From Candidatus Poribacteria bacterium (GTDB taxonomy: Bacteria > Poribacteria > WGA-4E > WGA-3G): 15,851 nucleotides of DNA. The stretch lies in NCBI GenBank assembly GCA_009845505.1, contig VXZL01000633.1, positions 1 to 15,851 of the forward strand, in the 5' to 3' direction. Below, one piece after another: positions 1 to 7,023 of the stretch. The position numbers were made by a program, and so were the translations under genes. Positions within the stretch are counted from its first letter, which is position 1. Each line of letters opens with the position of its first letter. The notes below the pieces were generated by a model that saw only the letters and a list, made by a program, of their open reading frames with translations, was not told the DNA's origin and searched no databases.

Positions 1-77
1 CAATTCTGCGGCGTACTCGCCCAAATGCGACGTGCATTATTGCCCGTCGATTACCCAATTAATTTTTTAGAAAAACC
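1..77. other. Window edge, no assignable gene
   Basis: These 77 bases precede the first complete gene. Plus-strand frames 2 and 3 stay open from the window edge and stop at 68-70 (TAG) and 60-62 (TAA), so either could be the tail of an upstream gene. The visible 19 to 22 residues are too few to recognise or to choose between them. No clear Shine-Dalgarno or promoter was found for the gene at 78. Confidence 0.3.
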
Positions 78-767
78 ATGTCAACATTTTTCAAACGTTA
101 TATTGTCCTACTGCTGATTTTTATAGGCATTGGACTCCTATGGAACACACTGTTCATTTATCCGATCAAAATCTTCGTCGTGTTTATGCATGAGGTGAGT
201 CACGGACTTGCGGCAATCGCAACAGGTGGCCGTATCGTTGAAATTCAGATTAACCCGCAGCAGGGAGGGCATGCACTTACACAAGGCGGCTCTCGGTTTT
301 GGACGTTGACTGCGGGGTATCTCGGCAGCCTCTTGTGGGGCGGTCTTATCCTGCTTTTGGCAGCGAGAACGCATTTCGACAAAGGGATTAGCATCCTTAT
401 CGGTCTCGGCATGGTGGCAATTTCCATCGCCTACGGTGAGAGCACTTTTACCTATCTGTTCGGCATCGGTTTCGGTGTCGCGCTCATCGCCATTGGGTTT
501 TATCTCTCAGAAGCCATCAACGATTGGGTCCTACGTATCATCGGCGTGACGAGCTGCCTTTACGCGATTCTGGACATCAAAAGCGATGTCTTAGATAGAT
601 CCAATCTCCGGTCAGATGCTCGGATGCTCTCAGAAGTGACAGGCATTCCAACCGAAGTGTGGGGTGTGCTTTGGATTCTTATTGCAATTGGACTCACCTT
701 CTGGTTCCTCTACTTATCCGGCAAGACTACGGACAACACTCCAGAACCCACTGAAGAAGATATTTAA
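78..767 (+). CDS. M50B-like membrane metalloprotease (site-2-protease-like)
   Basis: This 229-residue polytopic membrane protein fits the peptidase M50B-like family, predicted zinc proteases acting inside the membrane. The zinc motif HEVSH is at residues 38-42, within the hydrophobic stretch 31-50, as expected for an HExxH at a membrane-embedded active site. Further hydrophobic segments lie at about 8-28, 78-96, 104-118, 122-143, 152-166 and 194-214. A conserved-looking YAILDIKSD (residues 162-170) could supply the third metal ligand, which in M50B-like proteins sits in a late D-containing motif; that assignment is inference. The C-terminal tail (216-229) is acidic and soluble. No PDZ or CBS domain is fused, so this is the minimal form. 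The start is the first ATG; no strong SD precedes it. It stands alone, convergent with the small gene at 832-1050. The substrate is unknown. Confidence 0.8.
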   Translation: MSTFFKRYIVLLLIFIGIGLLWNTLFIYPIKIFVVFMHEVSHGLAAIATGGRIVEIQINPQQGGHALTQGGSRFWTLTAGYLGSLLWGGLILLLAARTHFDKGISILIGLGMVAISIAYGESTFTYLFGIGFGVALIAIGFYLSEAINDWVLRIIGVTSCLYAILDIKSDVLDRSNLRSDARMLSEVTGIPTEVWGVLWILIAIGLTFWFLYLSGKTTDNTPEPTEEDI

Positions 768-831
768 CACCGCCAGAAACCGACCTTAACTGACTGCTGA
801 AAGCGCAGCGTCCTGATTGCTGGTCGCTATC

Positions 832-1050
832 TTAAAATGGACTAAATAGTCTCGGTGATATTCCGATAAAGTGGAGGAACCACGCGCAAAGACCTATCAG
901 GAAAAGTGGAATACAGACAAGCACGATGAGAATGAAGAAACCCCACACCCACGAACCTTTGGATTTGGCAACCGTTGCCAGACGCGCAAGCAGCGTCCCA
1001 CCACATATCATAATTACAACAACGAAACCAAAAACAACTACCAACACCAT
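832..1050 (-). CDS. Small two-helix membrane protein, unknown function
   Basis: This 72-residue protein is read on the minus strand. I do not recognise a family. Two hydrophobic helices are visible, about residues 1-24 (rich in V, G and F) and 34-66, joined by a short basic loop containing AKSKG. A real gene is supported by three things: the composition is that of a designed membrane protein rather than an antisense shadow, the region has no competing plus-strand gene, and an SD (GAGG) lies 7 bases before the ATG at 1048-1050. It ends facing the M50B gene and starts back to back with the 646-residue membrane protein at 1231, so 1051-1230 would be a divergent promoter region. Role unknown; similar tiny proteins are often accessory membrane subunits, but nothing here shows a partner. 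Confidence 0.6.
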   Translation of the reverse strand: MVLVVVFGFVVVIMICGGTLLARLATVAKSKGSWVWGFFILIVLVCIPLFLIGLCAWFLHFIGISPRLFSPF

Positions 1051-1104
1051 CTTTGACCCTCACCCCCAAGTTTCTTTAACAGGTGTCAACCGCCAGAATT
1101 TAAA

Positions 1105-1162
1105 TGGAAGATTGGAAAACTGGAAGGTTGGATACCTATTCTTCCGTCCTTCCATTCTTCCA
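1105..1162. repeat. Imperfect inverted repeat of TGGAAG motifs
   Basis: The left arm (1105-1126) starts TGGAAGATTGG and the right arm (1141-1162) is its imperfect reverse complement: 17 of 22 positions can pair. Within the left arm the TTGGAA/CTGGAAG motif recurs. It lies in the 180-bp gap between the divergent genes at 1050 and 1231. It has no T-run on either side to make a typical terminator. It looks like a dispersed palindromic repeat or a regulatory hairpin in the leader of the 1231 gene. Confidence 0.5.
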
Positions 1163-1230
1163 CCCAAACACTGATAATTGATAGCTGCTAAAAAGGCACC
1201 TATCTATTGAAAAGCACATAAGTCACAGAC

Positions 1231-3171
1231 ATGAAACACCCTTCCAAAAGCCCCATCACGCTACGCGCAACGCTGATTGGTATTTTCCTTATTCCATTTA
1301 ATAGCTACTGGGTCCTACACCTCAGTTATATCTGGGATTCCAACCGACCCACGAGTTTGGCACTGCTCTTCAATGTCCTATTTACGTTGCTTGTTCTTAT
1401 CGGATTCAGTACAATCCTGCGTCGCTTGCGACCGAACTTGGCGTTTACACAGAGCGAATTGCTAACCATCTATGCGATGCTCTGCCAAGCCTCCGTTTTC
1501 GCTGGACGCGATATGCTGCAAGTTTTGGTGCCGTTGATGGGTAACGGGTTCTGGTACGCAACAACCGAAAACGAGTGGGCACAACTCTTTCACCAACATC
1601 TCCCTGAATGGCTCGTCGTTGGAGAACAAGAAATATTACGAGGTTTTTATGAAGGCGAATCCACATTCTACCTTCGGACGCACATAGATGCATGGCTATT
1701 GCCGACGTTGATCTGGGTAGGCTTCTGTCTTGTCATCGGCGTAACAATGCTCTGCTTCAATGTCCTGTTACGCAAACAGTGGCAAGAACACGAACGCCTC
1801 ACCTACCCGATCGCACAACTCCCTTATGAAATCACACGAGCCGCTACAAACACAGGTCGCCTGTCAACAACCTCTCATCTCTTTTTTAATCGACGGATGA
1901 TGGTTGTTGGGTTAAGCATCGCCGCCGTGCTGAACCTTGTCTATAGTTTACATCAAATCGATCCTGTTTTCCCGACAATTCCGCTCTATCACGGATTCCG
2001 ACTCGCAGAAAAGCCGTGGAGCGCAATGAATAACCCCGGCTTCCGTATCAGTTTCTTTCCGTTTGCCATCGGCGTAGGTTTCCTGATTCCGCTTGATTTA
2101 GGGTTTTCCTGCTGGTTCTTCCATCTGTTTTGGCACTTTGAACGGATTATCGGGGATATGTTCGGTTGGCGAAGTGCCATCGGATTTCCGAGAGAGATGG
2201 CGCAAATCCGAGGGGTCTGGATCGCGCTCTTCCTCTGGACAGTGTGGATGGGACGCGCACACATCAAAGTCGTCTTGCAGACTATTTTCGGTAGATACAC
2301 ACAACCTGCAAGCGACGAAGGTGAAGCGATGCGCTATAGGACAGCAGGCATCGGCGTGCTTGTCGGGTTTATCTTGATTCTGGCATTCTGTCTGAAGGCA
2401 GGAATGTCCCTCTGGTTCGCAGCCTTATTCTTCGGACTCTATCTCGCTATGTCAATCACAATCACCCGGATCCGTGCCGAACTCGGTCCACCCGCACACG
2501 ACCTTTACAACGCCGGTCCAGACCTACTTTTGACGGACGCACTCGGTACACGCCGCATCGGCAATCGCAACCTCTCGGTGATGTCCCTCTTTTTCTGGCT
2601 GAACCATCTCTCCTACCGCGCACACCCGATGCCGCATCAACTGGAGGGGTTGAAACTCGCACACCAAACCCGTTTCAACCCTACCCAACTGATTTGGGTG
2701 TTGGCGATTGCGATCTTCGTAGGTGCGCTCTCTGCGGCGTGGGGACACCTCCATCTCTCCTATCAAGTCGGTTTAGAACAGGCACGCTCGTGGTATGCCC
2801 GCGCCGCTTTCAACAGACTTGCGGGATGGCTCTATAACCCCAGCGAAACGAGTATCAGCGGTATGCTCTATACCGCCGGTGGATTCGGCTTTGCTGTTAG
2901 CCTCCTGCTCCTACGGTGGCGATTCATTCAGTGGCCCCTACACCCTGTCGGCTATGTCGTTTCAAGTTGGTGGACATTCACTGGGTTGTGGTTTCCGCTC
3001 TTAATCAGTTGGGTCGTTAAACGGATACTGCTCTCGACGGGTGGTGTTCGCTTATATCGGCGATCCATCCCATTTTTCATCGGCTTGGTCATCGGCGATG
3101 TAATAATCGCTTCCATCATTAGTATTCTGGGGCTGATTTTCGACTTCCGCGTTGTTTATCTGAGTTGGTGA
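1231..3171 (+). CDS. Polytopic membrane protein, DUF6785/DUF6784-like
   Basis: This 646-residue integral membrane protein has about 12 to 13 predicted helices, for example near residues 12-34, 45-64, 155-180, 223-240, 277-300, 371-390, 393-413, 485-505, 545-562, 575-600 and 612-635. It matches my recollection of the DUF6785/DUF6784 family, common in Poribacteria, Armatimonadetes and Planctomycetes. A family-like block runs through residues 413-478: RIRAELGPPAHDLY, then a GTRR loop, then YRAHPMPHQLEG. A charged-to-hydrophobic motif ERLTYPIAQLP (188-198) resembles the conserved segment of oligopeptide-transporter (OPT) proteins, so a distant transporter role is possible but unproven. The ATG at 1231 has no good SD close by. 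The lipoprotein gene at 3242 follows on the same strand after 70 bp. Substrate and function unknown. Confidence 0.8.
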   Translation: MKHPSKSPITLRATLIGIFLIPFNSYWVLHLSYIWDSNRPTSLALLFNVLFTLLVLIGFSTILRRLRPNLAFTQSELLTIYAMLCQASVFAGRDMLQVLVPLMGNGFWYATTENEWAQLFHQHLPEWLVVGEQEILRGFYEGESTFYLRTHIDAWLLPTLIWVGFCLVIGVTMLCFNVLLRKQWQEHERLTYPIAQLPYEITRAATNTGRLSTTSHLFFNRRMMVVGLSIAAVLNLVYSLHQIDPVFPTIPLYHGFRLAEKPWSAMNNPGFRISFFPFAIGVGFLIPLDLGFSCWFFHLFWHFERIIGDMFGWRSAIGFPREMAQIRGVWIALFLWTVWMGRAHIKVVLQTIFGRYTQPASDEGEAMRYRTAGIGVLVGFILILAFCLKAGMSLWFAALFFGLYLAMSITITRIRAELGPPAHDLYNAGPDLLLTDALGTRRIGNRNLSVMSLFFWLNHLSYRAHPMPHQLEGLKLAHQTRFNPTQLIWVLAIAIFVGALSAAWGHLHLSYQVGLEQARSWYARAAFNRLAGWLYNPSETSISGMLYTAGGFGFAVSLLLLRWRFIQWPLHPVGYVVSSWWTFTGLWFPLLISWVVKRILLSTGGVRLYRRSIPFFIGLVIGDVIIASIISILGLIFDFRVVYLSW

Positions 3172-3241
3172 TGTCTTTATGGAACTTCACAATAGGTTGG
3201 TAAAAGGAGTTGCGAAAATCGCAATAGTAAAGGAGCAAGAA

Positions 3242-3841
3242 ATGGGTAAGGAACAGTTTGCATTCGTTTGTTTTTTCGGGTTGCTTTTTCTCTATAGCTG
3301 CCATTCGGAACGGGTTTCGCCCGTTCAAGAGGATAGGGTCTCATTGTCTGCATTTAATGAGACATTTGGCTCGCCGCATATCTTCGATGCCGATGAAGGT
3401 GTTTGTTATTACATGGGGGCTTGGGGCCCCGGCGCAACGCTGATGAAAATTCGGTTTCAGGACGATATGATTTTAAGCATGGAATCCGAATACTATGAGG
3501 AAGCTGTCTTATCCACCTATATCCCACGCTTGATTGAGTCGCTTCGGGTTGAGGAGAGCGAAGTCGATGAATTTTATCGTAGGATAGGGATAAATCCGCT
3601 GGACGTTGCGAATCGAGCCTTAATGTTTCTAACGAATGTTATGCACCAAACATATCCAAATGGCTATGGTGAACACTACATGACAAGTGAGCCTTACAAA
3701 GATACGCCGTTTGAAACTTCCTACCCCGTCTGGTCTCCGAATTCCTATCAACAATGGAACAAATGGTGGCAACGGAAAGGACATGTTTATTTTTCTCGCT
3801 TCCAACCCAAAGGAGTGTATTTTATGGGGGATGACCGATAA
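3242..3841 (+). CDS. Small putative lipoprotein, unknown function
   Basis: I chose the ATG at 3242 (199 residues) because TAAAGGAG at 3228-3235 sits 6 bases before it; an upstream in-frame ATG at 3179 has no SD and would bury the signal sequence. From this start the N-terminus is MGKEQ, then a hydrophobic run, then LYSC with Cys20, a plausible lipobox for lipid attachment. The mature part is acidic then aromatic: EYYEE near residue 83, and a Trp/Tyr/Pro-rich C-terminus (about 160-195) with a WNKWW cluster at 172-176. I recognise no domain. It follows the DUF6785-like membrane protein gene by 70 bp on the same strand and might be co-transcribed with it. It precedes the pyrD promoter. Confidence 0.65.
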   Translation: MGKEQFAFVCFFGLLFLYSCHSERVSPVQEDRVSLSAFNETFGSPHIFDADEGVCYYMGAWGPGATLMKIRFQDDMILSMESEYYEEAVLSTYIPRLIESLRVEESEVDEFYRRIGINPLDVANRALMFLTNVMHQTYPNGYGEHYMTSEPYKDTPFETSYPVWSPNSYQQWNKWWQRKGHVYFSRFQPKGVYFMGDDR

Positions 3842-3858
3842 AAACTTCTGTAAAAAAC

Positions 3859-3887
3859 TTGACTTTCCCAACCAGACTTGGTATCAT
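3859..3887 (+). promoter_or_regulatory. Promoter of pyrD, predicted leaderless
   Basis: The -35 TTGACT (3859-3864) and -10 TATCAT (3882-3887) each match consensus at 5 of 6 bases, with an ideal 17-bp spacer. A TGG extended -10 immediately precedes the hexamer. Standard spacing puts the start of transcription at about 3894, one base before the ATG at 3895, so no room remains for a Shine-Dalgarno sequence. Confidence 0.6.
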
Positions 3888-3894
3888 TATCCTT

Positions 3895-4824
3895 ATGGAG
3901 ACAATAGAAACGGCACTCAACGTGAACATCGGCGGGATCGAGATGCGGAACCCCGTCATGACGGCATCCGGCACCTTCGGCTACGGAAGTGAATACGCTG
4001 ATTTCGTGGACCTAAATCAACTCGGCGCAGTTGTCGTCAAAGGCGTTACGAGTGTCCCGTGGCCCGGCAATCCGATGCAGCGTATCATGGAAACCCCCTC
4101 CGGCATGCTCAACGCCATCGGACTCCAAAACGTCGGTGTAGACGGTTTCATTTCAGAGAAACTCCCCTACCTCCGCGACTTTGACGTGCCAGTGATTGTC
4201 AATGTCTGTGGCAAAACGGTCGAAGAATACTTGACAGTGATTGAGAAACTAAACACCGCAGACGGTGTTGCTGGCGTAGAACTCAACATCTCCTGTCCGA
4301 ACTTAGATTGTGGCGGTATGAGTTTCGGTGTCGATGCAACGCTGGCATATCAACTCGTTAAAGAAGTCAGAGCTATAACACACCTACCGCTATTGGTGAA
4401 ACTCTCCCCGAACGTCACAGACATTACCGTAATTGCGCGCGCTGTCGAGGATGCCGGTGCAAACGCGCTCTCTGCCATCAACACACTCCTCGGCATGGCG
4501 ATCAACGCTGAAACACGAAAACCCGAACTGGCAAATGTGACGGGCGGACTCTCCGGGCCTGCAATAAAACCCGTAGCACTCCGATTGGTCTGGGAGGTCT
4601 ACAAAAGCGTCTCTATTCCGATTGTAGGGATGGGGGGTATTATGACCGCAAGGGATGCTGTGGAATTCTTTATTGCCGGTGCGTCTGCTGTAGCAGTAGG
4701 AACAGCGAACTTCGTCAATCCCTGTGCATCGATGGAAGTGGTGAAAGGTATCTATGACTATCTTCAGAAAGCAGATATGAAATCGGTTAAAGAATTGGTT
4801 GGAAGCTTAAAGGTCAATCTGTAA
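3895..4824 (+). CDS. pyrD: Dihydroorotate dehydrogenase, class 1B catalytic subunit
   Basis: This enzyme oxidises dihydroorotate to orotate with FMN, the fourth step of de novo UMP synthesis, in the cytosol. The 309-residue length and full TIM barrel fit the class 1 family. The N-terminal block NPVMTASGTFGYG (19-31) and VVVKG with Lys49 bind FMN and substrate. The catalytic base is Cys134 in NISCPN (131-136), which marks class 1 enzymes (class 2 uses Ser). Lys169 in VKLSPN, GGLSGPAIKP (217-226) and GMGGI (245-249) form the flavin phosphate site. FGVD at 144-147 favours class 1B, which normally needs the iron-sulfur/FAD partner PyrK to use NAD; no pyrK is in the window. A longer TTG start at 3859 lies inside the promoter and was rejected. 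pyrB lies downstream, separated by an Rpn-type gene. Confidence 0.93.
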   Translation: METIETALNVNIGGIEMRNPVMTASGTFGYGSEYADFVDLNQLGAVVVKGVTSVPWPGNPMQRIMETPSGMLNAIGLQNVGVDGFISEKLPYLRDFDVPVIVNVCGKTVEEYLTVIEKLNTADGVAGVELNISCPNLDCGGMSFGVDATLAYQLVKEVRAITHLPLLVKLSPNVTDITVIARAVEDAGANALSAINTLLGMAINAETRKPELANVTGGLSGPAIKPVALRLVWEVYKSVSIPIVGMGGIMTARDAVEFFIAGASAVAVGTANFVNPCASMEVVKGIYDYLQKADMKSVKELVGSLKVNL

Positions 4825-4839
4825 TCGCTGCTGAAAAAA

Positions 4840-4869
4840 TTGATATTTTCGGACAATCTGGTGTATAAT
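4840..4869 (+). promoter_or_regulatory. Promoter of the Rpn-type gene, predicted leaderless
   Basis: The -35 TTGATA (4840-4845, 5 of 6) and a perfect -10 TATAAT (4864-4869) are separated by 18 bp. Standard spacing places +1 at 4876, exactly the A of the start codon. No Shine-Dalgarno precedes the ATG. This gene can therefore be transcribed independently of pyrD. Confidence 0.65.
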
Positions 4870-4875
4870 TAGAAT

Positions 4876-5832
4876 ATGGCACAATACTTTGATAATGCAG
4901 CAAAATATGTTATGCTTCAACACGCACAAGAATTCGCGGAATTCATGATGGGGTCTTCAGATATCATCGTTCGGGAGAAACTCGAAACGAAAGAACCCAC
5001 ACTCAAAGCGCATGAAAATGATAGCACTTTGAAGGTGGAAATCAACAATGAAACTGTGATACTCCATACAGAGGTGCAGACAGATAACAGCAGAAAACCG
5101 ATGCACTATCGTATGGCAGCATATCACGGTTTTCTCATGAATTTATATGAGCTCCCTGTCTATTCCAACGTTCTCTATCTACACCCGAGGGCAGGCAGGA
5201 ATGATAAAGGTTATTATGCGGACAAGGGTCCGGGTTATGAATACACACTACGCTATAAAGTGATAAGACTTATCGAGATAGAAGGACAATCGGTTTTGGA
5301 AATGCAGGCACCGGGATTATTGCCCTTCACGCCGCTAATGAAACCACCAGAAAGAATAGAACCAAACCGCTGGCTGGAAAAATGTATTGACGTGACAGCC
5401 TCGGCAAGCGTGGATCAAAGCACTCGTGATACTTTACTCGCAGCACTCGGCATTTTTGGTGAATTGGTTTATGAACCACAATTGATTAAAAAACTTTTAC
5501 CGGAGGGTATCATGCAAAAATCTCCTCTTCTCCAACTCTACATCCAAGAAGCTGAACAAGAAGCTCTTAAACGAGGTCTCGCACGAGGTCTCGAACAAGG
5601 TCTCGAACAAGGTCTCGAACAAGGTCTCGCACAAGGTCTCGAACAAGGCGAGAGAAAAGGCACTATCGAAAACATCATTGCATTGCTCGGAATGCAATTC
5701 AACACTGAAGCAGTCCACGCCTTGAAGCCGGCCCTTGAATCTATAGACAATTTGCAAGACCTCAGGCAATTGCTACTCACGGTTCCCCAATCTGAGAGTC
5801 TCGAAGCGTTCATGCAAACGCTACATAGATAG
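4876..5832 (+). CDS. Rpn-family PD-(D/E)XK nuclease/transposase-like protein
   Basis: This 318-residue protein resembles the Rpn (recombination-promoting nuclease, formerly YhgA-like putative transposase) family of PD-(D/E)XK enzymes, which cut DNA and stimulate RecA-independent recombination. The candidate active site is Asp49 (HENDS) followed by Glu66-x-Gln68 (HTEVQT), the usual D...ExQ pattern, with a conserved-looking MHYRMAAYHG block (76-85). Residues 234-257 are a GLEQ/GLAQ four-residue repeat encoded by a 12-bp tandem array, followed by ERKG and a helical C-terminus. Such G-x-x-x repeats are typical near the end of Rpn proteins and probably form a helix or oligomerisation stalk. It has its own promoter and sits 51 bp after pyrD and 55 bp before pyrB, an intrusion into a pyrimidine gene group. 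The biological role is unproven; a host-domesticated or mobile nuclease are both possible. Confidence 0.75.
   Translation: MAQYFDNAAKYVMLQHAQEFAEFMMGSSDIIVREKLETKEPTLKAHENDSTLKVEINNETVILHTEVQTDNSRKPMHYRMAAYHGFLMNLYELPVYSNVLYLHPRAGRNDKGYYADKGPGYEYTLRYKVIRLIEIEGQSVLEMQAPGLLPFTPLMKPPERIEPNRWLEKCIDVTASASVDQSTRDTLLAALGIFGELVYEPQLIKKLLPEGIMQKSPLLQLYIQEAEQEALKRGLARGLEQGLEQGLEQGLAQGLEQGERKGTIENIIALLGMQFNTEAVHALKPALESIDNLQDLRQLLLTVPQSESLEAFMQTLHR
5575..5646 (+). repeat. 12-bp in-frame tandem repeat, six units
   Basis: The unit GGTCTCGAACAA (Gly-Leu-Glu-Gln) is repeated six times. Units 2, 3, 4 and 6 are identical; units 1 and 5 differ by one or two bases (GCACGA, GCACAA), and a decayed seventh unit follows at 5647. 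Because the unit is a multiple of three, slippage would change protein length without shifting frame. The near identity suggests recent expansion. Confidence 0.9.
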
Positions 5833-5887
5833 AAACACATCAGCATACGCAGCGGGCATCCTTAAAAATGTCCTCCAAAGGAAAAGA

Positions 5888-6967
5888 ATGCGGCATCTGG
5901 TAACACTCGACGATCTGTCGAATTTTGAGATTGAACAGATTTTTCGACTCGCATCAGGCATGCAGTCACAACTGGAAACATGGGCGGGAATCTGTCGGAG
6001 CAAACTGCTCGCAACGCTTTTTTATGAACCGAGCACACGGACTCGGCTCTCGTTTGAAAGTGCGATGGAACGACTCAACGGCGGGACGCTCGGCTTTGCT
6101 GACCCACGCGCGACTTCCACCGCTAAAGGTGAAACCCTTGCCGATACCGCACGGATGGTGACGAATTACGCCGACATCATTGTGGTTCGACACAGCTGGG
6201 CGGGTTCAGCACGCGTTATGGCGCAGTACGCACATATTCCGGTCATCAACGGTGGCGACGGCAGCCACACACATCCGACACAAGCACTCGCTGATCTCTA
6301 TACCATTATACAGCGAAAATCGGAGGTCGAAGGACTCACCGTCGGTATCTGCGGAGATTTGCAGTTTGGCAGAGCAGCGCACTCCTTCGCACTCGCAGTC
6401 GCACGGTTCGGTGGGAAACTCATTCACATCGCGCCGAAACCGCTACAGATGCCAGCGTGGATACTTGCGTCATTGGAACAACGCTACGGTCAGAAACCGC
6501 TTGAGGTCGAAAGCGTCGCAGAGGTGATTGATCAGTTAGATGTCATCTACGTCAACAGGCTTCAGGAAGAGCGACTCCCTTCAAATATGGACGCAGCCAC
6601 CGTACGGGGCAGTTATCTGCTGAACGCAGAAGTTATGAAAAACGCGAAACCCGATGCGATGATTATGCATCCACTCCCCCGCGTCAACGAACTCGCCTAC
6701 GAGTTAGACGATGATCCGCGCGCTGCCTATTTCGAGCAATCCGCGAACGCCGTGCCGATTCGGATGGCACTGATTGCCAGTCTCATCGGACTCGAACAAC
6801 TCATTCTGACACAACCCCCGAAGCGAGACATCAGCACCTCTGCACATACGTGTGCAAACACAAACTGTGTCACGAACTATGAAACCTACTTAATTCCCGA
6901 ATGTGAAACGCTTAGCGGTGATGTCGAGTTGCGCGCTTGTGCGTACTGTGGGTATCTACTCTCGTAG
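5888..6967 (+). CDS. pyrB: Aspartate carbamoyltransferase fused to a PyrI-type zinc module
   Basis: It joins carbamoyl phosphate and aspartate, the first committed step of pyrimidine synthesis. The catalytic chain (about 1-305) has FYEPSTRTR (45-53) for carbamoyl phosphate, the mobile loop Lys80 in AKGETLADT, HPTQALAD (129-136) and HPLPR (261-265) for aspartate. At 359 residues it is about 50 longer than E. coli PyrB (311). The extra tail contains Cys322-x4-Cys327-x23-Cys351-x2-Cys354, the same spacing as the zinc site of E. coli PyrI (Cys109, 114, 138, 141), with similar CxNxNC and CxYC context. Only about 15 residues separate it from the catalytic chain, so PyrI's allosteric nucleotide-binding domain is absent. 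The SD AAAGGA (5877-5882) is 5 bases before the ATG. It lies downstream of pyrD and the Rpn-type gene. Confidence 0.92.
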   Translation: MRHLVTLDDLSNFEIEQIFRLASGMQSQLETWAGICRSKLLATLFYEPSTRTRLSFESAMERLNGGTLGFADPRATSTAKGETLADTARMVTNYADIIVVRHSWAGSARVMAQYAHIPVINGGDGSHTHPTQALADLYTIIQRKSEVEGLTVGICGDLQFGRAAHSFALAVARFGGKLIHIAPKPLQMPAWILASLEQRYGQKPLEVESVAEVIDQLDVIYVNRLQEERLPSNMDAATVRGSYLLNAEVMKNAKPDAMIMHPLPRVNELAYELDDDPRAAYFEQSANAVPIRMALIASLIGLEQLILTQPPKRDISTSAHTCANTNCVTNYETYLIPECETLSGDVELRACAYCGYLLS

Positions 6968-6980
6968 TGCTGAATACCGT

Positions 6981-7009
6981 ACGGGCGGATAGGGCAATTC
7001 ACCCGTTTT
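6981..7009. terminator. Possible weak terminator between convergent genes
   Basis: ACGGG (6981-6985) pairs with CCCGT (7002-7006), followed by TTT on the plus strand. It lies in the 56-bp gap where pyrB and the minus-strand lectin operon converge. The stem is only 5 bp with a 16-base loop, so this is a weak candidate. Confidence 0.3.
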
Positions 7010-7023
7010 CCGGACAGCCGCGT

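Noticed and set aside
3179..3241. Longer start of the lipoprotein gene
   Set aside because: No SD at 3179; the ATG at 3242 has an ideal SD and places the signal sequence at the N-terminus.
3859..3894. TTG start for pyrD
   Set aside because: The TTG is the -35 element of the promoter, and the family N-terminus begins at the ATG at 3895.
5575..5646. Regular short repeats as a CRISPR array
   Set aside because: The units are contiguous 12-bp repeats without spacers, in frame within a protein stalk.
5497..5846. Minus-strand frames with Cys/Arg/Pro or Glu/Thr repeats
   Set aside because: They are shadows of the 12-bp repeat read in other frames.
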